Positions 48,153 to 59,730 of a DNA stretch of 64,000 nucleotides are shown here, piece after piece; position 1 is the first letter of the stretch, and each line of letters opens with the position of its first letter. The position numbers were made by a program, and so were the translations under genes. This DNA is from Riptortus pedestris (taxonomy: Eukaryota > Arthropoda > Insecta > Hemiptera > Alydidae). The notes below the pieces were generated by a model. That model did no database searches. It was given only the letters and a program-made list of their open reading frames with translations, and had not been told where the DNA came from. The stretch covers positions 141,058,501-141,122,500 of the forward strand of contig CM032232.1 in the NCBI GenBank assembly GCA_019009955.1. Reading direction: 5' to 3'.

Positions 48153-48169
48153 CAATTCATTCCTATATT
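48153..48169. repeat. Target site duplication, right
   Basis: Second copy of the 17-base direct repeat flanking the ADAT2 retrocopy. Confidence 0.85.
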
Positions 48170-48597
48170 AAATACCAAATATTGTTTTCATTGAACGTCT
48201 GCATTGTAAGATATTTGGAAACATGTTCTGGTGGCCCCTCTCCCTTTTTAAGTTCTTGGACTTCTATAATATGACTGATTTAGATAAAAAATATTCTAAT
48301 TCATTATAAATTACAGTACTAGATATATTAAATAGTTTTAAATAAAATTAATATGTTATATTCTGATATATTTCAGTAATTGTTTTTCTTTCCGGTAAGT
48401 GGCAACCACTGTTTGTTTACATTTTAGACGCCTCCCGTCGGGAAATTATTAAAATTGATTGAAAGATATCTTATTACTGACTGTATTTATTCATCTATTA
48501 TTCACGGTGGTGTTGTAGTACTAGTATGTCAATTTATCTATTGTTGAAGGAAAATCTGCTTAGTTTACACAGCCCCATGTGATGGACTTTTTATTTT

Positions 48598-48971
48598 CTT
48601 GTCCCTATTGGGATGTAGTATAAAGGCTGTTTTATGAGGTGCATTTAATGGGTCAAGATAATAGATCTCTTATGATATTCCACTATTGCTTGCAAACCCT
48701 TCTTAAATTCTGGAAAGTCCTAATCTTCTAAGTCCTCCTAAAAATCACTATACCCGACCATTAAATCACTGATGACTCAGTCACAGGCCCCTGTGATAAT
48801 CTATTCTAGTTGCTAGGATTCCCTTCTCACCTATAATTAGTCAATACTTTCATATCTCTTATCTTAATCTTGTTAGTCTCCATATCACTAATCATTTCTT
48901 ATCACTAAAGATAAGGGGCAGAATGTCGAAGGCTTGAAATTAGTCTGTCTAGGCGTTTGCTTCACTTTGTT
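48598..48971. other. No recognised feature
   Basis: About 370 bp; only weak similarity of its right part to 46790-46860. Confidence 0.35.
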
Positions 48972-49060
48972 TGCAGGTTTCCCTTAAGGGAATCATCAAA
49001 CCAAATGCCCCCTACCTAGTTGATGACGGAAATGACGTCAGTTCTAAATTATATATATAA
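48972..49060 (+). mobile_element. HINE 5' arm fragment
   Basis: GCAGGTTTCCCTTAAGGGAATC and a shortened 5' arm to ATTATATATATAA. No second arm follows. Confidence 0.6.
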
Positions 49061-49124
49061 TAAAGTCCATCTCCTGGTCTCTGACTTTAGGCTAGCTAGT
49101 CTCCATATTCTCAAACAACCTTTT

Positions 49125-49141
49125 AGCAGATTTCCCTTAAG

Positions 49142-49208
<67 letters not shown>

Positions 49209-49624
49209 CTGTTAACGCTCTAGCGGTCGCAATTTTTGTTTGATCGTTACCAAACTCGACATTTAAACGTTTTATGCAAAAAGACAGATCAAGTTCGTTA
49301 ATGGCTGAAATCGGGCAAGTGGGAGGGTGGTTTTCCGAATATCTCCGTTACCACACGTCGGATCAAAAAATTATAAAAAACCAATCTTATTGCAAATTAA
49401 ATTTACTATATATATTGTTCTATACATTTATTCTCCATCTTGAATATTATCCAAGATATTTGCATTTTTATTAATTGTAACGGCCGAAATGAGATCGGGT
49501 AACTTCTGGTCCATTCCTGAGTTTCCGTCAAAAGCTAGTTCGGCCGTTTCCGTAACTATTCGACTCTATTGAAAGTTATCTAATGTAAAACTTCACGTGG
49601 GAAATCTGATTAGTTTAGACGGAT
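49125..49624 (+). mobile_element. HINE subfamily A, 5' arm and hairpin deleted
   Basis: AGCAGATTTCCCTTAAGG, then directly a TA array (49146-49204), second arm and body. The 3' hairpin is lost, leaving TTTAGACGGAT. Confidence 0.75.
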
Positions 49625-49924
49625 TTTTTTAATCACTGCATATACGATGAAGAATTATAATCAGCCTTGGTGTTAGCTAATCTAATATTTAAAACGCATT
49701 CCAGCGGTTGCTTGTATACTCCAAGCATGGTGTGCTCTTCCCTATGACTCCATCGGTGCAAACCATCTGTCATCATTTTATTCTAAAATTAAATTCCAGA
49801 TGACACATCGGGTCTTCTTCTGCTGTAGTTGTTCATCCTTCTGTCCTGATTCATGATTCTTCTACAATTTCTCCCCCAATTTCTTCTTCCAGATACAGAA
49901 CCATTAGTTCTTGCAAGTGCTAGA
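49625..49924. other. No recognised feature
   Basis: 300 bp without supported content. Confidence 0.35.
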
Positions 49925-50220
49925 CCGTCTTTAGTTCTTGGATTACTAAAATTTGAGTGATTGTGATAAAAATTATTCTGATTCGTTAAAAATTACAGTA
50001 TTAGATATAGTAAACAGTTGTCAATAAATATTATATATTTTTATGTATCTATTCAGCTGTGGGAGGTTGGCTGACCTATGCGTTTCCGAAATATCTCCGT
50101 TACCATGCGTCGGATCAAAACATTGTATAGAACCAATCTTATTGCAAATTAAATTTACTATAAATATTGTTCTATACATATTTTCTGTATCATGAATATT
50201 AACCGAGATATTTTTTTGAT
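49925..50220 (+). mobile_element. HINE fragments, rearranged
   Basis: B-arm piece (49930-50085) joined to a second-arm piece (GAAATATCTCCGTTACCATG to ACCGAGATATT). The order is reversed relative to intact copies. Confidence 0.55.
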
Positions 50221-50359
50221 ATGTAAGGCATTAGTAGATCAGTGACATGGAACTAGAAGTTTAAATTTTTTGGCCATTCAGAAACATACAAAGAGAACAA
50301 CTAACCCATGTTTTAATGGAGAATAAATGTTTATAATGACTAACCTTTCTGTCCTTTAG

Positions 50360-50565
50360 ATGTTCTATACATTTATTCTCTATCTTGAATATTAACCGAG
50401 ATATTTGCATTTTTATGAAATTTGGGCCGATAACGGACGCCTGAATTTCCCGCTAAAAGCTAGTTCGGCCGTTTCCGTAACTGTTCGGCTCTCGTATGGA
50501 GATTTCTCTATTGTATAACTTCACGTGGGAGTCTGCTTAGTTTACGCAGCCCCTGCGTGACGGAC
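50360..50565 (+). mobile_element. HINE subfamily A 3' part
   Basis: From TTCTATACATTTATTCTC to hairpin and GACGGAC at 50559-50565. Confidence 0.75.
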
Positions 50566-50569
50566 TTTT

Positions 50570-50676
50570 TCTCATCACCGTTGGTATTTATTCACTTAAT
50601 ATTCAGGATGGTGTTCAGAGTTACCAGTAATGAAAAAACTTCAGAGTGAGAAATCTGCTTAGTTTACGCCCTCAAA
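50570..50676 (+). mobile_element. HINE B 3' fragment
   Basis: End of the B arm (ATTTATTCACTTAATATTCA) to GAGAAATCTGCTTAGTTTAC. The hairpin is missing. Confidence 0.55.
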
Positions 50677-51110
50677 ACTGAGGAATCCTATATTTGAGAA
50701 GGATGGTACATCAAGGGTGCATGATCGGCGGTAGTTGGTGGTTCGGGGGAGCTATGGAGGTCACCGCTCCTACTAATGAACATGATGTGCTGACAGGAAG
50801 TGCTTCAAGTCTTATTTCCACCGGTGGTGTGCCGTTACTCCATCTCCTCTCTTCAGTTCTTCATCTGCTCCCCACCTCTATCCTGCTATTGAGGGAAGTC
50901 TGCTTTTGAGGTTGTAGTCGTGACATTTCTCTAAATATTCATTCCTAGGGGCGTGTAAGCCAAAATGTTTGTCCACGAGCCGGTATATGATCTCAACTCG
51001 CCAACTATTCTCCGTTTCTCCCGCACTACGAACCATATGAAGACAGGAACCGAAATACCAGCTGGATATGAGATGTACCTCTTGTTATTCAATGTAAAAA
51101 CTTAATAAAT
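50677..51110. other. No recognised feature
   Basis: About 430 bp of mixed composition; a 71-codon plus frame (50694-50909) shows no recognisable family. Confidence 0.35.
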
Positions 51111-51310
51111 GGAAGTTGGGATTAACCTGAAAAAAATAAAATACAATTCTTCTTATTCTGGACACTGCAGTACATCAACGACCTTCCCCAGTGAGGAAGG
51201 GACTGTCGCGGCGAACGTAAGAGGGAACGAGCACTTCAGAAATGGATGGCCCCTGAAGAGGTGGCAATTTAAACCACGAAACATTTAGAGCAATATGAAT
51301 AAAGTTTGCA
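51111..51310 (+). mobile_element. PLE terminal remnant
   Basis: Non-coding remnant recognised mainly by its hammerhead core and a following AATAAA-containing stretch, as in the other PLE ends here. Boundaries are approximate. Confidence 0.4.
51243..51300 (+). ncRNA. Hammerhead ribozyme core, PLE remnant
   Basis: CTGAAGA at 51253-51259, stem GTGG...CCAC, GAAA at 51278-51281, then CATTTAGAGC. Core order and spacing fit. Confidence 0.6.
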
Positions 51311-51319
51311 CCAAAAAAT

Positions 51320-51508
51320 GATTGCCATTGGTGACCCTTGCCATTAAACTACGAAGAATATAAGAAAATATAAATAAATCAATTAATATTTAAGTTACTA
51401 ACAAATATATAGAAGAATATTCATGCAATCGTGAATATTGTTGTTCTATATATTTGTTCCACCCCTAGTTCTAGGACATTTTTCCATCCGACATATAACT
51501 GCCTTTTT
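51320..51508. repeat. Unclassified repeat, copy 2
   Basis: Matches 33015-33200 (TTGCCATTAAAC, TAAATAAATCAATTAATATT, CCATCCGACATATAACTGCC) with a small inverted duplication around TATTCATGCAATCGTGAATA. Confidence 0.5.
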
Positions 51509-51641
51509 AGCAGATTTCCCTTAAGGGAGATCAGCTATTGAGGTCGTACACATGATGCGATTTTCGAAAAATTGTCTCAAATGTCCATCAATCTTACCCA
51601 GGAGATGACGAAAATGAGGTCCGTTCAAAATTATGTATACA

Positions 51642-51727
<86 letters not shown>

Positions 51728-52162
51728 TGTTGCCGCTCTAGTGGTCGCAATTATTGTTTAATCTTTACAAAACTCGATATTTAGTCGTTTTAGGTAAAAA
51801 GGAAGATCAAGTTCGTTAATGGCTGAAATCGGACCAGGGGGAGGAGGGGGGTTAAGAGGGGAGGATTCGAAAATTCTAAATGTCTCCGTTACCGTACGTC
51901 ATATCAAAAACTTGTATAGAACCAATCTTATTGCAAATTAAATTTACTATAAATATTGTTCTATACATTTAATCTCAATCTTGAATATTAACTGAGATAT
52001 TTGCATTTTTATTAAATGTAGGCGAATAACGGACGAGTGAGTTTCCCACCAAAACCTAGTTCGGCCGTTTCCGTAACTGTTTTGCTCTCGTATGGAGATT
52101 TCTCTATTGTATAACTTCACGTGGGAAATCTGCTTAGTTGACGCAGCCTCTGTGTGACGGAC
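51509..52162 (+). mobile_element. HINE subfamily A, full length (654 bp)
   Basis: AGCAGATTTCCCTTAAGGG start, 5' arm, ATCT then TA microsatellite (51640-51723), second arm, 3' hairpin, GACGGAC at 52156-52162. Confidence 0.87.
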
Positions 52163-52795
52163 TTTTATTTAATTAAGTGAGTACAAGTAGGACATTAAGA
52201 TTATCTGAAAGACTTAAACTTGACTATTTAGCCAAAGAAAGGAGAACAACTCACGTCATAATCAGCTGTAGTACCACGTTAGTGGATGTAAATACGGAAA
52301 TACCATTTGCAACTGCACTAGGAGTAGAAATGCATCGGGTGATCTGCATACCACCTCCTCCAGTGGAAGTATTTGATCAGCTGTGTATACTTGTGACCTT
52401 AGCTCCAATTAACGCATTTTCTGTAAGAACGTCAGAGGCCGAGCATGTGACCCCTTCCAACAGATGTGGACATATTTGATCAAGTGTGACCCGTTTGATG
52501 ACGACAGGAACGCATTTGGTGTCGCCATTGGCACAGTAACCTACAGCCTCATTTCCCAACTCACTGCAATATCTGCAGCGGGTAAGCAATAGCTTATTTC
52601 ACTACCGGAAGTTCAGGGTTCATTTTAATAACCAGGTAACCTTTTTTTTTTTTTTTATTGAACGTACCCAGGTATTATTAAACCTATACTTATTATACAA
52701 TTTGTATCCTTACATATATATTTTTGGTTCTATCGGTGGATGGTACTTCTGATTTTTTAGTTTTAGTTAATTAACATGCTTTTATATTTCCGTCA
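52163..52795. other. Spacer, unassigned
   Basis: About 630 bp containing overlapping open frames on both strands (plus 52177-52479; minus 52377-52589 with CRYCSELGNEAVGYCANG). Composition is less AT-biased than the surroundings and could be a decayed exon or gene-derived repeat. Not identified. Confidence 0.35.
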
Positions 52796-52890
52796 AGGTT
52801 TATCTGCTATTGAGGTTGTTCTCATGACGCTATTTTGGGAAAATATCTTCAAACTTCTACTAATCCTAAGCAGGAAATGAAGTCAGCTCA
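52796..52890 (+). mobile_element. HINE variant 5' arm
   Basis: TCTGCTATTGAGGTTGTTCTCATGACGC and TCTTCAAACTTCTACTAATCC match the 5' arm with many changes. The palindrome is lost. Confidence 0.55.
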
Positions 52891-52929
52891 TGACTGTATA
52901 TATATGCAGGAAATGAAGTCAGCTTATGA

Positions 52930-52992
<63 letters not shown>

Positions 52993-53013
52993 GGAAATGA
53001 AGTCAGCTCATGA

Positions 53014-53066
<53 letters not shown>

Positions 53067-53087
53067 GGAAAAGAAGTCAGCTCATGA

Positions 53088-53147
<60 letters not shown>
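52866..53147 (+). repeat. Compound minisatellite with TA arrays
   Basis: A 27-base block GCAGGAAATGAAGTCAGCTC + ATGACTG recurs at about 52871, 52907, 52989 and 53064, each followed by a TA run of different length. A fifth block lies at 54216. Confidence 0.85.
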
Positions 53148-53148
<1 letters not shown>

Positions 53149-53151
<3 letters not shown>

Positions 53152-54196
53152 ATAAAATTGTAACCTCTGTCTGTACATTGATTTTTTTCGCGAAATTTCA
53201 CGATAACTTTTCGTTTCACATGTCATAGACACCATAACTGCATTTTGTTTCTTTGGTGTCTGTTTGTTTGTTTATTTGTTTGTTTGTTTGTTACCTTTTC
53301 ACGCATAAACGGCTGAACCGAATTTTATGAAAATTGGTATGTATATTACTACTAATCCAACTTAGACTTTAGGCTATATTAATATTCTCTGAGACGAACA
53401 GGAGTGGGGGTTATAAGGGAGACCTGAACTTAAAAATAGCGATATTTCGTTCCCTATTGGTTTTTCGGCAAATATGCATATAACAAAAGTTGTTTATTTT
53501 GTTATTTAAAGTAACTTTTGTTATATACACTTTTTTCGTATACCGAACTATAAAGGCGTTATACGCTAAAATTTATAGCGGGAGTCAACAATTTTATTTG
53601 GCACAAAGACTCAACTGAACTAAATAAAACTCGGTATGTGTATTAGCACTAACTCCTTCCTTATAATAAGCTATACAAACATTTCTAGGGAAGGGCAGGA
53701 GTGGGGGCTATAAGGGAGGCCTGAAATTAAAAAAAGTGATATTTCGTTTCCTATTGGGGTTTCGGCAAATATGCACATAACAAAAGTTGTTTATTTTGTT
53801 ATTTAGAGAAACTTTTGTTATGTTCACTTTTGTTGTATAACAAATTATAAACGAGATATACACTAAAAGCTAAAGCGGGAGTCAACTATTTTATTGGGCA
53901 CTAACGGTTGAACTGATTCCTACAAAACTCAGAATATATAAATTAGCATTAATTCTTACATGGTTATAAGCTATATTAAAATGTTTATGTTATAACGGGA
54001 GTGGGGGTTATAAGGGAGTCCTGAAATAAAAATTCGTGATATTTCATTTTCTATTCCAAACCAACCACGGGTACTAACCCTAAACACTGAAACGGGGAAA
54101 TTTCAAAATATTTTGCCAAGTAAAGTCTTGCCGAAAGAATACCATCATCATTCCGGTTCAAATGAATTCCCGGGCGAAGCCGGGTACCTTAGCTAG
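53149..54196 (+). mobile_element. Helitron, non-autonomous, best ends
   Basis: The 5' end TCTATAAAATTGTAACCTC starts right after an A of the TA array, and the 3' end has GGGCGAAGCCGGG then TACCTTAG and CTAG at 54193-54196 followed by T. This is an A/T target, as for canonical Helitrons. About two and a half 299-type units lie inside. No protein is encoded. Confidence 0.85.
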
Positions 54197-54241
54197 TATA
54201 TATATATATATATATATGCAGAAAATGAAGTCAGCTCATGA

Positions 54242-54295
<54 letters not shown>

Positions 54296-54298
<3 letters not shown>

Positions 54299-54598
54299 GA
54301 ACTACCAGGCACCTCAAATGAAAAAAATTATTCAAATGTATGTCAATATTTTCTCATTAATAATTCAAATCTATGCATAATGCACAGGAAACGGGAAATA
54401 TGAAAATATGCAGAACAGTGAAGTCTTGCATAAAAAAATAATTTTATTATTAACAAATCCACATAAACGACGGGTGTTAACCCTAAACACTGGGACGGGT
54501 AAATGTCATAATATTGTGCAAAGTAAAGCCTTGCCAAAAATATACCACCAACATTCAGCCCCAAATGAATTCCCCGAGCGAAGCCGGGTATCTCAGCT

Positions 54599-54600
<2 letters not shown>
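54296..54600 (+). mobile_element. Helitron 3' part
   Basis: Begins AATGAACTACCAGGCACCTC and ends with hairpin (GAGCGAAGCCGGG, left arm altered) and CTAG at 54597-54600. 5' truncated; TA arrays on both sides. Confidence 0.75.
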
Positions 54601-54629
<29 letters not shown>

Positions 54630-54631
<2 letters not shown>

Positions 54632-54777
54632 TCGTTTTCAGCCTTCAGTAAACCCCCACTCCTATTCATGTCATATTAAAAGTTTGTTAACGTCTGAAAG
54701 GGGGTTTAGAGGGGAGTATATTTGAAAAATTGAAATATCTTAGTTACTATGCTTCGGATCGAAAAATGAAAAAATAT
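54630..54777 (+). mobile_element. HINE subfamily B fragments
   Basis: B-arm piece (TTTTCAGCCTTCAGTAAACC) joined to second-arm piece (GGGGTTTAGAGGGGAGTATA to CGGATCGAAAAATG), interrupted by the Harbinger element. Confidence 0.6.
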
Positions 54778-54934
54778 GCAGTGATGTGAATAAAAACTAG
54801 TATAAGCAAAAACAAGGGATTTCTTAAACAAATGCTACATTTTGTGTGAATAAACACACTAGCACTTGCTAGGGGTAGTAAGTTCTAGTTTTCCCGGACG
54901 AGTAGTAAATGCTTAAAAAATGGTGTGAATAAAA

Positions 54935-55485
54935 GTCCGTCACGCAGGGGCTGCGTAAACTAAGCAGATTTCCCACGTGACGTTTTACAATAGGGTAATC
55001 TGCCTAATAACAACTGTAGTAGTAAGAAACCTCTTAACCTAAAACATTATTTAGGGCGTAATAACCCAGTAGTTTCTAGCCCCAAAAAACAGTTAACCTA
55101 ACCTCTAAACCTATTCACGAGGGACGAATAGTTATGGAAACGGCCGCCAGAGCTCTCGGCGGAAAGTCCGAACATAGCCTACTGGTGACCACACGCAGAA
55201 TACAAATGCAAATATCTCGGTTAATATTCAAGATAGAGAAAAAATGTATATAACAATGTTTATAGTAAATTTAATTTGCAATAAGATTGATTCTGTACAA
55301 TTTTTCGGTCCGACGTATAGTAACGGAGATATTTCGAATTTTCGAAAATCCTCCCCTTTAAACCCCCCCTCCCACTGGTCCGATTTCAGCCGTTAACGAA
55401 CTTGATCTTTCTTTTTACATAAAACGACTAAATTCCGAGTTTGGTAACGATCAAACAAAAATTGCGACCGCTAGAGCGTTAACAG

Positions 55486-55544
<59 letters not shown>

Positions 55545-55669
55545 CAGTTTTGAACGGACCTCATTTTCGTCATCTCCTGGGTAGGATCGATGGACATTTG
55601 AAGAAAAATTTCGAAAATTCCGTCATGAGTACAACCTCAATAGCTGATTTCCCCTAAGGGAAATCTGCT
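54935..55669 (-). mobile_element. HINE subfamily A2, full length (735 bp)
   Basis: Intact ends, A2 insert at about 55035-55108, TA array 55492-55541. It is inserted in the 5' non-coding part of the Harbinger element. Confidence 0.87.
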
Positions 55670-55791
55670 AAAACATTTGAAGTAGATTGTTCTGTAGCAT
55701 ATGCTTTGATATTTTCAAGCCATATATATATGGGGCATGCTAGACTTTTTCCTAGCATTTACTACCTGCCTGCTCAGGTTTGTTGTTGATC

Positions 55792-56220
55792 ATGGCTGAG
55801 TTTATGCCTATTCGTCAACGTAAAATTTATTCTGTTCGCTCTGGAATAAACGAACGTAATTGTAAAGAACTGTTAAGGTTTAACAGTGAGAGTGTTGATT
55901 TCCTTGCGGCACAGTTTCTTGAAGAAAGTGATACTCGTGGCGGTGGTATTTCCAGAAGACAGCAAATGGAAATATTTCTGAGGTTTGTGGGTGATCCTGG
56001 CTTTCAGTCTGGTGTAGCTCAAGATGTGGGTGTACATCGTACTACTGCTAACAAGACTATAAGGTACATGATGAGTAGAGTAGTTGAACAATCACATAAT
56101 TGGATAAGGTTTCCAACTACAGCTGAAGATATGACCGAGGCTAAAGTTTTGTGGCAGAGACATTTTTGTTTGCCGTCTGTAATTGGTGCCCTTGATTCTA
56201 CTCAAATTGACAGGAACGTT
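55792..56220 (+). pseudogene. PIF/Harbinger-like transposase, N-terminal part
   Basis: From ATG at 55792: MAEFMPIRQRKIY, a helical region with ISRRQQMEIFLRFVGDPGFQ and VGVHRTTANKTIRYMM (helix-turn-helix type), then LPSVIGALDSTQID, whose Asp fits the first catalytic residue of DDE_Tnp_4-type (HARBI1-like) transposases. The frame is cut by a HINE right after this. Beyond the HINE only non-coding terminal sequence follows, so the second Asp and Glu are missing. About 143 residues remain of a protein normally over 300. Confidence 0.8.
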
Positions 56221-56224
56221 AAAA

Positions 56225-56875
56225 GTCCGTCACGCAGGGGCTGCGTAAACTAAGCAGATTTCCCACGTGAAGTTTTACAATAGAGAAATCTGCCTAATAA
56301 CAGCTGTAGTAGTAGGAAACCTCTAAACCTATTCACGAGGGACGAATAATTACGAAAACGGCCGCCAGAGCTCACGGCGGAAAGTCCGAACATAGCCACT
56401 GCTGCCGAGCACATGCAGAATACAAATGCAAATATCTCAGTTAATATTCAAGATACAGAATAAATGTATATAACAATATTTATAGTAAATTTAATTTGCA
56501 ATAAGATTGATTCTGTAATATTTTTCGATCCGACGTATAGTAACGGAGATATTTCGAATTTTCGAAAATCCTCCCCTCTAAACCCCCCCCCTCCCACTGG
56601 TCCGATTTCAGCCATTAACGAACTTGATCTTTCTTTTTACATAAAACGACTAAATATCGAGTTTGGTAACGATTAAACAATAATTACGACCACTAGAGCG
56701 GTAACAGACAAATATATAGATAGATAGATAGATAGATAGATATATATATACAGTTTTGAACGGACCTCATTTTCGTCATCTCCTGGGTAGGATCGATGGA
56801 CATTTGAAGAAAAATTTCGAAAATCGTGTCATGAGTACAACCTCAATAGCTGATTTCCCTTAAGGGAAATCTGCT
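56225..56875 (-). mobile_element. HINE subfamily A, full length (651 bp)
   Basis: Interrupts the transposase frame. Intact 3' hairpin at the left and GGGAAATCTGCT at the right. ATAG/TA microsatellite at 56713-56750. Confidence 0.88.
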
Positions 56876-57052
56876 AAAACCTAATATTTACTTGGTCTAG
56901 CATGTACTACCCCGCGAGTAAGTGCTTGGGTTTTTCCGGATTCTACTAGACTTGCCCTAGTATTTTCTACAAATCTTTATTCACACTGATTTGACCAAAT
57001 ACTTACTAGACCTAGCATATGCTAGTTAGAAAGTGCTAGTTTTTATTCACAT

Positions 57053-57608
57053 GTCTTATTGTTCTATACATATTTTCTGTACAAAGAGTGTTAACCGAGA
57101 TATTTGGTCTTTATAGTTTTCCGCTTTCAGTAAACCCTGCACCTACACGTGTCATATTAATAACAAGCATCATTGCAAAGTTGTTTTCGACAAACATTTA
57201 TTATTCGAGATACATGCAAATACGTTCTGTTGATCCCCCTCTCCCTCTCATTTTTTGTCTTGGATTATTAAAATCTGAGTCATTGAGATAAAAATTATTC
57301 TGATTCATTAATTACTGCACTAGCTATAGTTTTCAATAAAATTAATATGTTATGTTCAGATATATTTCATTGGTTGCTAATCATTCCGGTCTAGAATACT
57401 TCTATCAATTCTATTCTAGTGCTGCTCTTCTTGTTTACAATTCAGCCGCTTTCCGTTGTAGACAATATTAACTTGGAAATTGACTGAATGATTTCTTATT
57501 ACCGTTTGTATTTATTAACATTCACGGTGGTGTGTACCAGTATGTAAATTTATCTGTTGTAAACTTTCCCGTGGGAAATCCGCTAGTTTACGCAGCCCAT
57601 GCGTGACG
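57053..57608 (+). mobile_element. HINE subfamily B, remainder after Harbinger
   Basis: Continues the B copy left of the Harbinger element (TTCTATACATATTTTCTG onward) to a damaged hairpin (ACGCAGCCCATGCGT) and GACGTTT. Confidence 0.65.
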
Positions 57609-57611
57609 TTT

Positions 57612-57755
57612 CAGTGTTCAGAAAAACCCCACTTCTGCTCATCTGATTTTTATTTCGAAACAGAGTAAATATAGTTGAGATAAGATTTGTAGTGTTAGTG
57701 TGGTCCCAATCACAAGGGAAATCTGCTTAGTTTACGCAGCCCTTTCTTGACAGAC
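57612..57755 (+). mobile_element. HINE 3' fragment
   Basis: Short B-like piece ending GGGAAATCTGCTTAGTTTAC and GACAGAC at 57749-57755. The hairpin is decayed. Confidence 0.55.
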
Positions 57756-58074
57756 GTTTTCAACAACTATAATTTGTTGGATAGGTTTGTTCCCTGGAGT
57801 TGAGTATGAGACTGGCCCTAGGAGGGATAGTTGGTCCCTAGACAGGTTGCCTAGTGGAGCATGCCTGGTGAATCTAATCGGTGGGAGAGTTATGTTTAGT
57901 AGCGTATCCACCTCGTCTCGCCTCGTCTGCCTTCCCATCCATCTTTGTCTAGGAACAAGGAGGGGTCCACGCTTTAGTGGGGTCGGCCTAGAACAATATC
58001 GTAGGTACACTGCCTAACAATAGTCTTTAAATGCATCAGTGAATGTTCGGATCAAAGGATGCCGACCTCATCGT
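57756..58074. other. No recognised feature
   Basis: About 320 bp, locally GC-richer. Overlapping frames on both strands (57732-58010 minus, 57787-58017 plus) show no family. Confidence 0.35.
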
Positions 58075-58228
58075 CTATATTTAATAGTTTTATGTAAAAA
58101 GAAAGATCAAGTTCGTTATTTGCAGAAATCGGCCATGTGGGAGGGGAGAATTTCGAAAATTCGAAATATCTCCGTTATTATACGTCGGATTGAAAAATTG
58201 TATAGAACCAATCTTATTGCAAATTAAC
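58075..58228 (+). mobile_element. HINE second-arm fragment
   Basis: From ATATTTAATAGTTTTATGTA to CTTATTGCAAATTAA. No ends. Confidence 0.6.
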
Positions 58229-58689
58229 TCTTCAGTTCCTAATGCACCCTCCAGGGTGCACCTCTTTTTTTTCTTTTCTTTTAAATGTTCAACTCGTTTA
58301 TTTATCTTTAAAGCCCTTCAAGCACACTTCAGTATCTATAGAACGTGCCACAGCCTGCCCAAGCCACTAGAATGCTCTCACGAATGAGTATAACCTTCCA
58401 AAATCAGTTACCTTCATGTTTTCAAGTGTGATCAGAGCAGCCTGTTGATTTTCAGCCACCATGTCAAACAAAACGTAAGAACTCGCTTTTTTTTTTGTGT
58501 TTTGTTATTATTGAAATAGTTACTGCTTCCAACCGTATCAAAAAAACTGGAGAAAAACACAAAATACTTACTCAAACAATCGTGGCTAAAATTAGCTATA
58601 ATTTTGAAAACACTTTTTTCCCCATAAATTTGGATGCATAGCATATGGAAAAACTAAATGGAAACAAAGTTACAATCGTGAATGCAATA
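58229..58689. other. No recognised feature
   Basis: About 460 bp with a T-rich run. Nothing supported. Confidence 0.35.
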
Positions 58690-59620
<931 letters not shown>

Positions 59621-59730
59621 CCTTAAATCGAAAAGATTTATTTTTTCTATAACCATACTCATTATTTAGCTGTTTTATTACACTGAAGAGCGTATTAGTT
59701 ACGAAATCGAACGGGCATGGTCGAAGGGGC

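Larger units (their letters stand above)
47277..48597 (+). mobile_element. HINE subfamily B carrying an ADAT2 retrocopy
   Basis: Palindrome start near 47285, microsatellite and much of the arms deleted, B arm split at 47512/48153 by the retrocopy, and 3' end GATGGAC at 48591-48597. Removing 47513-48169 restores a continuous B arm. Confidence 0.75.
54786..57050 (+). mobile_element. PIF/Harbinger-like transposon with two HINE insertions
   Basis: Terminal inverted repeats GTGAATAAAAACTAG at 54786-54800 and its complement at 57036-57050, flanked by AT on both sides. Subterminal inverted blocks with GTGTGAATAAA lie near 54838 and 56985. Removing the HINEs leaves about 0.9 kb, with a truncated transposase. 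The possible AT target duplication is short, so superfamily assignment rests on the protein. Confidence 0.75.

Noticed and set aside
57732..58017. Overlapping frames on both strands of about 80-90 codons
   Set aside because: No recognisable family on either strand; overlap in a slightly GC-rich stretch is enough to explain them.
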